NCBI RefSeq assembly: GCF_008635795.1
Contig: NZ_VWRQ01000004.1
Location: 124,001-188,000, forward strand
Reading direction: 5' to 3'
From: Paenibacillus tepidiphilus
GTDB lineage: Bacteria > Bacillota > Bacilli > Paenibacillales > Paenibacillaceae
DNA length: 64,000 nucleotides
This document shows positions 1 to 9,602 of this stretch, in pieces. The notes beneath the pieces were generated by a model, which saw only the letters and a program-made list of their open reading frames with translations, had not been told where the DNA came from and made no database searches. The translations under genes and the position numbers were made by a program. Position 1 is the first letter of the stretch. Every line of letters begins with the position of its first letter.

Positions 1-3
1 ACT

Positions 4-1587
4 GTGAATGAAAGATTTGCCCAGTACCGGGAGAAGCTCACCCAGTATTGGAACAGATTTAGCGGGAAGCAGAAGATTCTTTTCTTCTCGACCCTTTTTA
101 TAATTATCATCATCATTGTAGTTATGACCATGCAGCTTTCCAAAACGGAGTATGAAGTGGCATTCCGGGATCTTGACAGTACGGATGCTGCGGGAGTCAT
201 GACTTATCTGGATTCGTCGGGAATCCCTTACCGGCTGAGCCCGGATGGACAAAGTATTTCGGTCCCGAGCACGGATGCGACTAGGATCAAGATTGATATC
301 GCTTCGCAGGGGATCGTACAGGAAGGTTCAATCGGCTACAAAGTATTCGATGAGTCCTCTTCGATGATTGGAACAACGGACAGCGAGTTTAATGTTAAGT
401 ATAACAACGCCTTAAACGGCGAGGTTGAGCAGCTGATGGGACGTATGCAGGGCATCAAGGCTGCCAAGGTGCTGATCAATCTGCCGAAAGAAACGGTATT
501 CGTTGCACAAGAGGGGCAAGAACAGGCTTCGGCTTCTGTAGTCTTGACGTTCGACCCTGGCTTCAGGCCATCACAGGATAATATCGACGGATACTTCAAT
601 CTAGTGAAGACTGCCGTTCCAAATTTGCCCATCGAGAATATTACGATCGCTAACAATGAGGTCGAATTGATGCCGACGGCAAAGGGCGGACAAGCGGGTG
701 TCTCCAATCAGGTGGAGGAAAACTTCGCGCTCACTAAGAAGTTCGAGGAAGAAGTCAAGAAAAATGTAAAGCAATTCTTAAGCACGTTTACCGGTCCGGA
801 CAAGGTGGATGTTCTGGTAATCTCAACATTGAATTTTGATAAGGAGAACCGGACGGAGAATATCGTAGCACCAGTTGATACCGAGAATATGCGAGGAATT
901 GAAATCAGTTCGCAGATTATCAGCAACACTTATTCGGGTCAGGGAAACACCACGGGCGGAGTTGCAGGGACAGGCTCTGAAGATGTCTCCGGATATCCTG
1001 CCGGTTCCGATACGGGGACTTCCACTTCTGAAGAATCCTCGGAGACCCGGAACTATGAAGTGACCCGCATCACCAAGGATGTAATCGCAAGCCCATATAC
1101 TGTTAAAGATTTAACCATTAATGTTGCGGTTGAACCACCTACAGGACAAGAAAGTTTGGACCAGGCGACTTCTGATGCCATCGAGAATATTCTGGTGAAT
1201 ATTGTCCGCGCATCTCTGGCCGGTTCCGGTACTACTTATACAGACGCTGATTTGGCCAAGAAAGTTTCGGTCTTATCGCAGCCGTTTGGCGGAACTACGG
1301 CAGAAGCAGCCGCAGGCGGCCTGGCTACCTGGATGATTTGGGCTATCGGCGGGGCGGCACTCCTGGTGGGAGTGGGAGCCGGATATCTGATCTACCGCAG
1401 ACGCAGAAACAACGCGGAGGAAGATGTGGAAGAAGAAGTTCCTCTGCAGGTTCCTACCGAGTTTCCGTCTATTAATATGGAGAGCGTAACGAATGAAAGT
1501 CAGGTCCGCAAGCAGCTTGAAAGTCTGGCGAAGAAGAAGCCGGATGAATTCGTAAATCTGCTGCGTTCCTGGTTAGCTGACGAATAG
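4..1587 (+). CDS. fliF: Flagellar MS-ring protein FliF
   Basis: FliF forms the membrane MS ring on which the flagellar rotor and export gate are built. The 527-residue protein has a first membrane segment at about 25-44, a large outer region carrying the ring-building motifs, a Gly/Ser/Thr-rich stretch near 305-345, a second membrane segment at about 440-466, and a charged cytoplasmic tail (about 480-527) that in this family binds FliG. Length and layout match full-length FliF. The start is a GTG three bases into the window, so its ribosome site cannot be judged and a slightly earlier start is possible. fliG follows after 10 bases. In B. subtilis flgB, flgC and fliE lie just upstream, so those are expected outside the window. 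Confidence 0.97.
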   Translation: MNERFAQYREKLTQYWNRFSGKQKILFFSTLFIIIIIIVVMTMQLSKTEYEVAFRDLDSTDAAGVMTYLDSSGIPYRLSPDGQSISVPSTDATRIKIDIASQGIVQEGSIGYKVFDESSSMIGTTDSEFNVKYNNALNGEVEQLMGRMQGIKAAKVLINLPKETVFVAQEGQEQASASVVLTFDPGFRPSQDNIDGYFNLVKTAVPNLPIENITIANNEVELMPTAKGGQAGVSNQVEENFALTKKFEEEVKKNVKQFLSTFTGPDKVDVLVISTLNFDKENRTENIVAPVDTENMRGIEISSQIISNTYSGQGNTTGGVAGTGSEDVSGYPAGSDTGTSTSEESSETRNYEVTRITKDVIASPYTVKDLTINVAVEPPTGQESLDQATSDAIENILVNIVRASLAGSGTTYTDADLAKKVSVLSQPFGGTTAEAAAGGLATWMIWAIGGAALLVGVGAGYLIYRRRRNNAEEDVEEEVPLQVPTEFPSINMESVTNESQVRKQLESLAKKKPDEFVNLLRSWLADE

Positions 1588-1597
1588 AGGTGTCTTA

Positions 1598-2614
1598 ATG
1601 GCAAAAGCCGGCCAAGCGGGACTCAGCGGCCGCCAGAAAGCGGCGATCCTGCTTATAACTCTAGGGCCAGAAGTATCGGCGCAAATATTCAAGCATTTGA
1701 AGGACGAAGAAATCGAACAGCTCACTCTGGAGATCGCCAACGTCCGCAAGGTGGACAGCGCGGAGAAAGAGATGATTATGTCCGAGTTCCATCAGATCTG
1801 CCTGGCCCAGGAATATATCTCGCAAGGCGGGATTAATTACGCCAAGGAGATCCTGGAGAAGGCACTCGGGCAGACCAAGGCGATGGAGGTCATCAACCGG
1901 CTGACGGCAACGCTGCAGGTCAGACCTTTCGACTTCGCCCGCAAGGCCGATCCGAATCAGATCCTGAACTTTATCCAGAACGAAAATGTCCAGACTATTG
2001 CGCTCGTCCTGTCTTATCTGCAATTCGAGCAGGCTGCCTCCATCCTGTCCTCTCTTCCGCAAGAGAAGCAGGCAGAGGTTGCCCGGAGAATTGCGATCAT
2101 GGACAGCACTTCGCCGGAAGTGGTTACACAAATTGAACGGGTCCTGGAGCAGAAGCTCTCGGCTACCGTTACCCAGGATTATACGAATGCCGGGGGTATC
2201 GAATCCATTGTACAGATCCTGAATGGGGTCGACCGGGGCACGGAGCGCACCATTCTCGATTCTCTGGAGATTCAGGACCCGGAGCTTGCCGAAGAAATCA
2301 AGAAGCGGATGTTCGTGTTCGAGGATATCGTCAACGTGGACAACCGTTCAATCCAGCATATTATCCGGCATATCGAAAATGCGGATCTCCAGCTTGCGCT
2401 CAAGGTGGCCAGCGAAGAAGTGCGGGACGTCATCTTCCGCAATATGTCCAAGCGCATGGCGGATACCTTCCGCGAAGAGATGGAGTATATGGGTCCTGTG
2501 CGGCTGCGTGACGTTGAAGAGGCGCAGACCCGCATTGTAGGCACGATCCGCAGACTGGAAGACTCAGGTGAAATAATCATCGCCCGTGGCGGAGGAGATG
2601 ACATCATTGTCTAG
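1598..2614 (+). CDS. fliG: Flagellar motor switch protein FliG
   Basis: FliG is the rotor protein that joins the MS ring to the C ring and meets the stator. The 338-residue protein has the usual N-terminal, middle and C-terminal armadillo-like parts; the charged torque helix is visible around RDVEEAQTRIVGTIRRLE near 305-322. The middle-domain FliM-binding motif, normally EHPQ, reads ENVQ here (residues 129-132), which I flag separately. The gene lies 10 bases after fliF and its last codons overlap the start of fliH, so the three are translated together. Confidence 0.97.
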   Translation: MAKAGQAGLSGRQKAAILLITLGPEVSAQIFKHLKDEEIEQLTLEIANVRKVDSAEKEMIMSEFHQICLAQEYISQGGINYAKEILEKALGQTKAMEVINRLTATLQVRPFDFARKADPNQILNFIQNENVQTIALVLSYLQFEQAASILSSLPQEKQAEVARRIAIMDSTSPEVVTQIERVLEQKLSATVTQDYTNAGGIESIVQILNGVDRGTERTILDSLEIQDPELAEEIKKRMFVFEDIVNVDNRSIQHIIRHIENADLQLALKVASEEVRDVIFRNMSKRMADTFREEMEYMGPVRLRDVEEAQTRIVGTIRRLEDSGEIIIARGGGDDIIV

Positions 2615-3470
2615 GCTGATCAAACATTCCCAATATGTTCCGATAGATGTGCTTAAACGGCTGGAACAGGCCCGGCACCATGCCGGACTTACAGATGAGC
2701 CGGTATCGGAAGAACCGGTTAGTGAAGTCCCTGTCCATGACGCCGCCCGCGAGGAAGCGGAAGCGGCCCGGAAGCAGATGCTGAAGGATGCCCAGGAGTT
2801 TGCCGAGGGGCAAGTCCGGAGCGCCTCGGAGGAAGCCGAGCGGATTGTGGAGGCGGCAAAGGCCGAGGCGGAGGAATGGTGGCAGCAGCGCAGGGAACAG
2901 GATGAGCATCTGACCGAGGCAATCAAGGCGGAAGCGTATCAGCAGGGATATCAGGAAGGCATTGCGCAAGCCGAGCAGGATATGGCCCGCAAGCTGGCAC
3001 AGATGATGGAAGAGGCGCAAAATGTGCTGCAGGAGGCTTATCGGGCCAAAGAAGTCATCATCCAGGAAGCGGAGCCGTTTCTCGTGGAGCTGAGCTGCTC
3101 GATCGCCGAGAAGATCGTCGACAAGCAGCTCACCATAGAACCGGAATTTACGATGGAGCTCATTCGCAGGAATTTGTCGCGTAAACGCGAGCAGGGAGTG
3201 ATATCCTTATGCGTCTCCCCTGCCCAGTTCGCATTTGTGAATGCTGCGAGAGAAGAATTGTCGCTGGCAGTGGATTCACAGGCTGAACTACAGATTTTGC
3301 CGGATTCTACCGTTAAAGATCAGGGCTGCGTAATACGCTCCTCCTTCGGAAGTATAGATGCCCGGATTGATACGCAGCTGGCCGAGATCAAGAAAGAGCT
3401 GCTCCGGGTTGCGCTGGACAACGATGAATTGAGAAATGGGGAAGACGATGCTGGACAGCGGACGCTATAA
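2607..3470 (+). CDS. fliH: Flagellar export ATPase regulator FliH
   Basis: FliH is the stalk-like partner that holds the FliI ATPase and tunes its activity. The protein is rich in Glu, Ala, Gln and Arg with a long coiled coil (about residues 45-150), followed by a C-terminal domain of the FliH/V-ATPase subunit E type. I place the start at TTG 2607, because GGAGGAG at 2591-2597 sits nine bases upstream; this gives 287 residues beginning MSRLIKHSQ. An in-frame GTG at 2586 would add seven residues but lies before the ribosome site. The gene overlaps the end of fliG by eight bases and the start of fliI. Confidence 0.93.
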   Translation: MSRLIKHSQYVPIDVLKRLEQARHHAGLTDEPVSEEPVSEVPVHDAAREEAEAARKQMLKDAQEFAEGQVRSASEEAERIVEAAKAEAEEWWQQRREQDEHLTEAIKAEAYQQGYQEGIAQAEQDMARKLAQMMEEAQNVLQEAYRAKEVIIQEAEPFLVELSCSIAEKIVDKQLTIEPEFTMELIRRNLSRKREQGVISLCVSPAQFAFVNAAREELSLAVDSQAELQILPDSTVKDQGCVIRSSFGSIDARIDTQLAEIKKELLRVALDNDELRNGEDDAGQRTL

Positions 3471-4761
3471 AGAGCAGTTGCGCAATCTCGATCCGGTGCG
3501 GGTCAACGGTAAGGTGACCCAGGTCATCGGGCTGATGGTTGAATCGGAAGGGCCGGATGCCAGTATCGGCGATGTCTGCTACATCTATCCCTCCAAAGGC
3601 AGCAAGCCTCTGCAGGCTGAAGTGGTAGGCTTCCGCGATAACAAGGTACTGCTGATGCCGCTTGGTGAACTGCAGTCGATCGGTCCGGGCTGCGATGTAG
3701 TGGGCACCGGCAAGCCGCTCAGCGTACAGGTAGGCTCCGAGCTTCTGGGCAAGATACTCGACGGCCTCGGCCAGCCGCTGGACGGTTCGCTGATTCCGGC
3801 CCGGATGCCGCACAGCTCAACCTTTAATATTCCTTCGAATCCGCTCAACCGCCCGCGAGTACATGAGCCGATCAGCATCGGTGTACGGGCGATAGATGGT
3901 CTGCTGACTATCGGCAAGGGACAGCGCGTCGGCATCTTCGCCGGTTCGGGGGTTGGCAAGAGTACACTGATGGGCATGATTGCCCGGAACACCTCGGCAG
4001 ATGTCAACGTGATTGCTCTGATTGGCGAACGCGGCCGGGAAGTGCTTGACTTCATTGAACGCGATCTCGGGCCGGAGGGCCTGCAGCGATCGGTCGTCGT
4101 GGTGGCAACGTCTGACCAGCCGGCGCTGATCCGGATCAAGGGGGCGCTGATCGCGACAACCATCGCCGAGTATTTTCGCGACAGGGGCCTGAATGTGATG
4201 CTGATGATGGACTCGGTTACCCGGTATGCAATGGCGCAGCGTGAGGTGGGCCTTGCCGTCGGGGAGCCGCCGGCAATGAGAGGCTATACCCCTTCCGTAT
4301 TTGCCAGCCTGCCGAAGCTGCTGGAGCGGGCGGGAACAGGTCCGACAGGATCGATTACGGCGTTCTACACGGTACTCGTCGATGGAGACGATATGAACGA
4401 GCCGATTGCCGACGCGGTCCGCGGTATTCTAGACGGGCATATTGTGCTGAACCGGGGGATTGCGAATAAAGGTCATTTTCCCGCCATCGATGTTTTGGCC
4501 AGCATCAGCCGTGTCATGAAGGATATTGCGCCGCAGGATCAGATTGCCGCAGCAGAGAATGTTAAGCGCCTGATGGCGGTGTATAAGGACTCGGAGGATT
4601 TGATCAATATCGGGGCCTATCAGCGGGGCTCGAACGCACAGATTGATGAATCCATCCATTTTATCGATAAAATCTGGGAGTTCACCAAGCAAAGAGTCAA
4701 TGAGAAGGTCACGCTGGGTGAGGTTCAGCAAGCATTAATTTCACAGTTCTCAAGGAGTTGA
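3448..4761 (+). CDS. fliI: Flagellum-specific export ATPase FliI
   Basis: FliI is the hexameric ATPase that feeds flagellar proteins to the export gate, related to the F1 beta subunit. The Walker A motif GSGVGKST is near residues 167-174 and the Walker B stretch LMMDSVTRYA near 252-261; the family signature around PPAMRGYTPSVFA is also present. The start is taken at ATG 3448 (437 residues), with GGGGAAG five or fewer bases before it; an upstream in-frame ATG at 3436 has no visible ribosome site. The gene overlaps the end of fliH and is followed by fliJ after six bases. Confidence 0.96.
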   Translation: MLDSGRYKEQLRNLDPVRVNGKVTQVIGLMVESEGPDASIGDVCYIYPSKGSKPLQAEVVGFRDNKVLLMPLGELQSIGPGCDVVGTGKPLSVQVGSELLGKILDGLGQPLDGSLIPARMPHSSTFNIPSNPLNRPRVHEPISIGVRAIDGLLTIGKGQRVGIFAGSGVGKSTLMGMIARNTSADVNVIALIGERGREVLDFIERDLGPEGLQRSVVVVATSDQPALIRIKGALIATTIAEYFRDRGLNVMLMMDSVTRYAMAQREVGLAVGEPPAMRGYTPSVFASLPKLLERAGTGPTGSITAFYTVLVDGDDMNEPIADAVRGILDGHIVLNRGIANKGHFPAIDVLASISRVMKDIAPQDQIAAAENVKRLMAVYKDSEDLINIGAYQRGSNAQIDESIHFIDKIWEFTKQRVNEKVTLGEVQQALISQFSRS

Positions 4762-4767
4762 TAAGCA

Positions 4768-5211
4768 ATGAGATTCCATTACAACTTTCAAAAAGTGGTG
4801 GATTTGAAGAGCAACGAGAAGACCCAGGCGGAGTGGATGCTCTCAAGCGCGCTCGGAGAACTGCAGGCCCAGGAGAAGAGTCTGGATCAATTGCTGGAAC
4901 AACGCAGCACACTGTTACTGGAATTGCAAAATGCCGCCGAGCATAAAACGCCGATGGCCAAGATCCGCGAGATGCAAAATTATGTGGAATACCTGGATCT
5001 CTGCATTTCCCGCAAGCATACCGACATTAACCGGGCCCATGCAGAGGTGCAAATCAAGCAGGATCAGCTCAGCACGAAAATGCTGGATGAGAAGGTATGG
5101 CTGAAGGCGAGAGACAAGGCCCTGAATTTATTCCAGCAAGAGATGATTTTACGGGAACAAAACGAACTGGATGAGATGGCAACCGTCCGCTTCGCGATGA
5201 AATCCCTCTAA
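4768..5211 (+). CDS. fliJ: Flagellar export chaperone FliJ
   Basis: FliJ is a small coiled-coil protein that couples the FliI ring to the export gate FlhA. The 147-residue product is almost wholly helical and charged, begins MRFHYNFQKVVDLK as is typical of Gram-positive FliJ, and has the expected length. AAGGAG at 4752-4757 precedes the ATG. It sits directly after fliI in the conserved order. Primary sequence in this family is weakly conserved, so the call leans on length, start motif and position. Confidence 0.9.
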   Translation: MRFHYNFQKVVDLKSNEKTQAEWMLSSALGELQAQEKSLDQLLEQRSTLLLELQNAAEHKTPMAKIREMQNYVEYLDLCISRKHTDINRAHAEVQIKQDQLSTKMLDEKVWLKARDKALNLFQQEMILREQNELDEMATVRFAMKSL

Positions 5212-5229
5212 CCCGGGAGGTTTCCGCTA

Positions 5230-6198
5230 GTGGCTAACAATGAATTAGAGATCGAAAACGAAGAGTCGGCAAGCAAATTCGAGCGGTTTTTGTTCCTGAT
5301 GATTCCGATAATTTTTACACTTGTACTGCTTGGTGTGCTGTTGACTCTATTTAATATGGATGTTCGGGAGAAGGCGCTCAAAATTGCCGACAAAATTCTG
5401 TTTGTGGAGCGATTCGTTCCCGACCCGGTGGCTGACACGCCCGCTGAGTCGGCTGCGGAGGAAAACGATCAGACCGACAGCGAGAAGCAGCTGGAAAGCT
5501 CCGAGAGCACGATCAAGGAGCTGAAAGCCCAGCTTGCGTCACAGGCGGCGCAATTGCAGCAGGCCAATGAGGCCAAGTCGGCGCAGGACAGCAGGGTGGA
5601 GGCGCTGCAGAAGCAGATCGACGATATGAAGGCGGAAGCTGAAGCTGCCGAAGCGGTGGCGGCGGAAGAGGCGGTCGATCCGTATCAGGACAGGGTGACG
5701 GAGCTCGCCAAGCTGTATTCCGGCATGAAAGCGTCCAAGGCGGCACCGATTCTGGAGAATCTGACCACCGAGGAGCAGGTGCAAATCTTCAGTGCCATGA
5801 ACAATGCAAGCAAGACGGCCATTCTTGAAAAAATGGACCCGGAGGCCGCAGCCGAAGTTACAGTAAGACTGAAGGAAACAGCAAGCTCGGCTGATATGGC
5901 CGTAGCCGCCCTGCAGTCCCGGCTGAAGCAGGAGCAGGCCGCGAAAACGGCGGCCACCACGGGAACATCCGCCAATCTGGACAAAGAACAGCTTGCTCAG
6001 ACATTCGGTGCAATGCCTGCCGCTGATGCGGCCACCTTGCTAAGTTCAATGTACAGTATTAGTCCGGACAAAGTAATCACTATCCTCAATACTGTCGACG
6101 ATAGCATACGCTCTTCTATACTAAGCGAGATGGCAAGCGCTGACGATGAAGGCGCCTTGGCTGCGAAAATTGTCAACCGTCTCATGGGCGGCAAATAA
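5230..6198 (+). CDS. ylxF: MotE/YlxF-like flagellar protein with MgtE-N domains
   Basis: The 322-residue product has one membrane segment (about 20-40), a coiled coil rich in Glu, Ala and Gln (about 75-150), and two helical repeats resembling the MgtE N-terminal domain: one around 162-205 (GMKASKAAPILENL) and one near 258-300 (FGAMPAADAATLL). This is the layout of YlxF/MotE-like proteins that lie between fliJ and fliK in Bacillales and have been linked to stator or export function. The start is GTG 5230 with GGGAGG ten bases upstream. The exact role is not known from sequence. Confidence 0.85.
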   Translation: MANNELEIENEESASKFERFLFLMIPIIFTLVLLGVLLTLFNMDVREKALKIADKILFVERFVPDPVADTPAESAAEENDQTDSEKQLESSESTIKELKAQLASQAAQLQQANEAKSAQDSRVEALQKQIDDMKAEAEAAEAVAAEEAVDPYQDRVTELAKLYSGMKASKAAPILENLTTEEQVQIFSAMNNASKTAILEKMDPEAAAEVTVRLKETASSADMAVAALQSRLKQEQAAKTAATTGTSANLDKEQLAQTFGAMPAADAATLLSSMYSISPDKVITILNTVDDSIRSSILSEMASADDEGALAAKIVNRLMGGK

Positions 6199-6245
6199 TC
6201 AGCCGGGCAGAACTAAGAGGAACACTTGAAGGGAGGTGAAAAAGA

Positions 6246-7736
6246 ATGAGTTTGGTATTTACATCGTTTACAGGCGGAGGAATGACAGCGCCGGTTGCTG
6301 CGCCAACAGGTGCAGGAAATTCTGCTGTGGCTTCGGCAACGGCCGGGGCGACAACACCTGCATTTGCGCTGACACTGGTTCAGAGCATGGAAGGTAATAT
6401 CGTGAAGGAAGCTGCGGGTTCGCTCATCGGGAATGTAGCTGTGCTGCTGCAGGGCCTGCTTGCTGGAACATCTCCAGCGGGTAAAGAGTCCGCAGAAGCA
6501 GAAGGCACAGAAGCCGGTAAGCTTCTGGAGAAGCTGGGAGCTGAGCTTGAGCAGCTTGATGAAGACATCCAGAAGGATCCCGCACTGCTGGCGGCACTGC
6601 AGGGCTGGCTGCTGCAGGTTGCTGCACTGCTGAATGGCAACAGCACTTCCGGACCAACGGAAGCACTGGCTGAAGGTGCGGCAGGAGCAGAAGGCTTATC
6701 GCCGCTGGCCCGTCAACCCGAAACGCTGCGCTTCGCGGTGCAGGATGAGCTGCATAATCTGGTCTCGATGATTCAGAACGCATCAGCTGCAGGGAATGAA
6801 GAAGCTGCGGTCAAAGGAATGGCTATGCTGGGCCAGTTCTCGACTCTGCTGGCGGAAGTAGCGGTTCCAGAAGCCAAGGAGAAGACAACAGCTCTGAAAG
6901 CAGGTTCTATTCAGGCTATGCCTGAGAATCAGGCTGGTAAGAACACCGCCAAGACTGCTGAACCTGGAGTTCGCCTTGTTCCGGACAAGGGCGCTCAGCC
7001 TGCCGTAGAAGGCAAGCAGGCCGCTGCCCTGACAATGCCTGCACAGCAGCCTGCAGGGGATTCCGGAGAAGACCGGGTTTCTGCTTCTGTAATGAAATCG
7101 GCAGTGCCTGCGCTGAATGCAGAGACTGTGGAAGAGATGGCTCCCGATACGGTAAAGGCAAGCGCAGACCCGTCAGATGTTATTACAGCCGGCCAGCTGT
7201 CACTGCGTGACGGTATGACTGCTCCGCAGAAGACGGAGCTGCAGCGGGTTCCGGTTCACCGGTTCGCCGAAGAAATGGACACCTTTATCAAGGGCAACCT
7301 GCAGATCGTTCAAAAGGGCGGCGTAGCCGAAGCGACGATCACCTTATTCCCGGACAACCTGGGTCAGGTGGACGTCAAGATTACGATGCAGGCCGGAACG
7401 ATTGTGGCACAGTTTGTCACCGAGCATACCGTCGCCAAGGATATGCTGGAGCAGCAGATGAATCAGCTGCGGAGCGCTTTGGTCTCCCAAGGCCTGCAGG
7501 TTGAGAAGCTGGAGGTATCCCAGAGCAATTCCTCGTCGCTGTTCTCGCAGTTTGCCGGTCAGCAGGGACGCGGCACAGGTTCCGGAGCCCAGCAGGACAG
7601 ACGTTCCAGAGAACGTGGTGATGAACAATCGGATGCGCTTCTGGCTGCCGAATTGAACGGCGAGTGGAAGGATTGGGTGGCGAATACCCGTATGGATCAA
7701 CGCGAAGGCGGCAGCGGGTTCTCAGCCAAGGTATAA
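6246..7736 (+). CDS. fliK: Flagellar hook-length control protein FliK
   Basis: FliK is the exported molecular ruler that measures the hook and switches export specificity. The 496-residue protein has a long variable Ala/Gly/Glu-rich N-terminal part and a conserved C-terminal domain (about 345-430) with the hallmark LFPDNLGQVDVKI motif followed by a region ending QGLQVEKLEV. The last 60 residues are Ser/Gln/Arg-rich and look disordered. GGGAGGTG at 6232-6239 lies just before ATG 6246. Position between ylxF and flgD fits. Confidence 0.93.
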   Translation: MSLVFTSFTGGGMTAPVAAPTGAGNSAVASATAGATTPAFALTLVQSMEGNIVKEAAGSLIGNVAVLLQGLLAGTSPAGKESAEAEGTEAGKLLEKLGAELEQLDEDIQKDPALLAALQGWLLQVAALLNGNSTSGPTEALAEGAAGAEGLSPLARQPETLRFAVQDELHNLVSMIQNASAAGNEEAAVKGMAMLGQFSTLLAEVAVPEAKEKTTALKAGSIQAMPENQAGKNTAKTAEPGVRLVPDKGAQPAVEGKQAAALTMPAQQPAGDSGEDRVSASVMKSAVPALNAETVEEMAPDTVKASADPSDVITAGQLSLRDGMTAPQKTELQRVPVHRFAEEMDTFIKGNLQIVQKGGVAEATITLFPDNLGQVDVKITMQAGTIVAQFVTEHTVAKDMLEQQMNQLRSALVSQGLQVEKLEVSQSNSSSLFSQFAGQQGRGTGSGAQQDRRSRERGDEQSDALLAAELNGEWKDWVANTRMDQREGGSGFSAKV

Positions 7737-7764
7737 ATACAGTCAACAAGCGGGGTGAAATGAA

Positions 7765-8256
7765 ATGACGACAACGAATCTGGTGTCCAATAACACACAA
7801 TGGAATTATGCTGTACCTGATGCTTCGAAGCAAACAACAGGCAGTTCTGTTCTGGGCAAGGATCAGTTTCTCAAGATTCTGATCACGCAGCTGCAGAATC
7901 AGGACCCGATGCAGCCGATGGAAGATAAGGAATTTATCGCCCAGATGGCGCAGTTCTCATCCGTTGAGCAGCTGATGAACATCTCGACGCAAATTACGGC
8001 GATGAACCAGTCGCTTGGCTCGGTATCCGGCCTGATTGACAAAAGCATCAGCTGGACAGACGCAACTACCAAGCTGCCAAAATCGGGTACGGTGGAATCG
8101 ATCCTCGTTAAGGATGGGGTTCAATACGCCGTGGTCGGCAGTGAACGCATCGCTCTGACGGACATCACACTAATCCAGAACGCTGTTCCTTCGGGGGAGA
8201 ACGCCGGCGGAACGAACACCGGTACAGGCAGCGGGGAGAGCGGGGCGAACGCATGA
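7765..8256 (+). CDS. flgD: Flagellar hook assembly scaffold FlgD
   Basis: FlgD caps the growing hook and guides addition of hook subunits. The 163-residue product carries the FlgD N-terminal signature, LGKDQFLKILITQLQNQDP (about 30-48) followed by FIAQMAQFSSVEQ, and ends in a Gly/Thr/Ser-rich tail. It is a short Gram-positive form without the extra Ig-like domains of proteobacterial FlgD. The stop overlaps the ATG of the next gene by four bases, suggesting coupled translation. Confidence 0.95.
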   Translation: MTTTNLVSNNTQWNYAVPDASKQTTGSSVLGKDQFLKILITQLQNQDPMQPMEDKEFIAQMAQFSSVEQLMNISTQITAMNQSLGSVSGLIDKSISWTDATTKLPKSGTVESILVKDGVQYAVVGSERIALTDITLIQNAVPSGENAGGTNTGTGSGESGANA

Positions 8257-8636
8257 GCGACAGAATGACTATTGGTCAGCTGTACCCCTCTACAATCCAT
8301 CCTTCTGTGATGCAGCGGAAGCCGGCGGCGATGAATACGGCAGCTCCGGAAGCTTCGTTCGAACAGGTACTGCAGAACAATATGCTGAAGTTCAGCAACC
8401 ATGCAGCCAAACGGCTGGAGCAGAGAGGCATTGAGCTGGGTGACCGGCAGCTGGATCAAATTTCGTCGGCGGTGGACAAAGCCGCAGCCAAGGGCAGTAA
8501 GGAATCACTTATTCTCATGAAAGATATGGCCTTGATTGTCAGTGTACCCAACCGCACGGTAGTGACCGCGCTGGACGGGAATGCGATGAAGGACAATGTA
8601 TTTACGCAAATCGACAGTGCAGTCATAATTTCTTAA
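8253..8636 (+). CDS. Flagellar operon protein of the TIGR02530-type family
   Basis: A 127-residue protein of the small family usually found between flgD and the hook gene in Gram-positive flagellar operons. The conserved core runs from about 30 to 125 and includes FSNHAAKRLEQRGIEL, a helical middle part, and a C-terminal strand region around LIVSVPNRTVVTALD. It has no signal peptide or membrane segment. Its biochemical role is unknown; a part in hook assembly is inferred only from position. It overlaps flgD by four bases. Confidence 0.85.
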   Translation: MSDRMTIGQLYPSTIHPSVMQRKPAAMNTAAPEASFEQVLQNNMLKFSNHAAKRLEQRGIELGDRQLDQISSAVDKAAAKGSKESLILMKDMALIVSVPNRTVVTALDGNAMKDNVFTQIDSAVIIS

Positions 8637-8745
8637 GCCGGCTGGTCCTTATCTGGGAGCCGGAGCGGCCGCCGACCGACTGAAGCGGCCGAACTCTTGA
8701 TGATGAGTCAACTGAATTCCAATTTATTATCCGGGAGGACATGAA

Positions 8746-9564
8746 ATGTTAAAATCAATGTATTCGGGTGTATCAGGTATGCGCGGGTTTCAGACCAAGC
8801 TGGACGTAATCGGCAACAATATCGCTAACGTCAACACGGTCGGCTTTAAGTCCGGACGCGTAATGTTCAAGGATATTATGAGCCAGACGGTATCGGGAGT
8901 TACCGCACCAGGGGGAGGAGAGCAGGGCGGGGTGAACGCCAAGCAGATCGGCCTTGGCGTAAGCATCGGATCGGTGGACACGCTGCATCTGGCCGGAAGC
9001 GCCATGACTACCAACAATCCGACCGACCTGCGTATCGACGGCGACGGATTCTTTCTGGTCAAGCTGAACGGCGATCAGGAGGTGCCTTTTCTGACCCGTG
9101 CCGGTGACTTTCATGTCGATGCGGAACGCTACCTGGTAACTTCCGACGGCTTGTACGTATCTGATGCCGGCGGTGAAATCATTCAGCTTGGCGACGATGT
9201 CACGGCATTCTCGATTGCCGATGACGGCACCATTGTACAGACCATGGCTGACGGAACGACCGAGCCGGGCGTGCAAATCGGGGTAGGCAAGGTGAGCAAT
9301 CCGCAGGGCTTGGAAAAAATCGGGGGCAATCTGTACCGGATGACGCTGAATGCCAATGCTGAAGGTGCTCTTGAGCCAACAACTGCAGGCAATGCAGAAG
9401 TGGGTACCGGTTCGATCGTAGCGGGCCAGCTGGAAATGTCCAATGTGGACCTGACCGGTGAATTTACAGAAATGATCGTAACCCAGCGCGGATTCCAGGC
9501 GAACTCCCGCATCATCACTACTTCCGATGAAGTGCTGCAGGAAGTGGTAAACCTCAAACGCTGA
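8746..9564 (+). CDS. flgE: Flagellar hook protein FlgE (FlgG-like short form)
   Basis: A rod/hook-family protein of 272 residues. The N-terminal part has the family motif around IGNNIANVNTVGFK (about 23-36) and the C-terminal helix reads GFQANSRIITTSDEVLQEVV. In B. subtilis the equivalent short protein at this locus is the hook protein FlgE, although it resembles FlgG and is often annotated so. GGGAGG at 8732-8737 precedes the ATG. The 109 bases upstream hold a CCGGCT/AGCCGG inverted repeat and two direct copies of AGCGGCCG, without a T-tract. Confidence 0.88.
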   Translation: MLKSMYSGVSGMRGFQTKLDVIGNNIANVNTVGFKSGRVMFKDIMSQTVSGVTAPGGGEQGGVNAKQIGLGVSIGSVDTLHLAGSAMTTNNPTDLRIDGDGFFLVKLNGDQEVPFLTRAGDFHVDAERYLVTSDGLYVSDAGGEIIQLGDDVTAFSIADDGTIVQTMADGTTEPGVQIGVGKVSNPQGLEKIGGNLYRMTLNANAEGALEPTTAGNAEVGTGSIVAGQLEMSNVDLTGEFTEMIVTQRGFQANSRIITTSDEVLQEVVNLKR

Positions 9565-9602
9565 TTTAGGTACCAGATAATATGCTTGCTGAATCGAACG
9601 CG

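Noticed and set aside
8637..8745. Terminator before flgE
   Set aside because: CCGGCT/AGCCGG can pair and AGCGGCCG occurs twice, but there is no T-tract.
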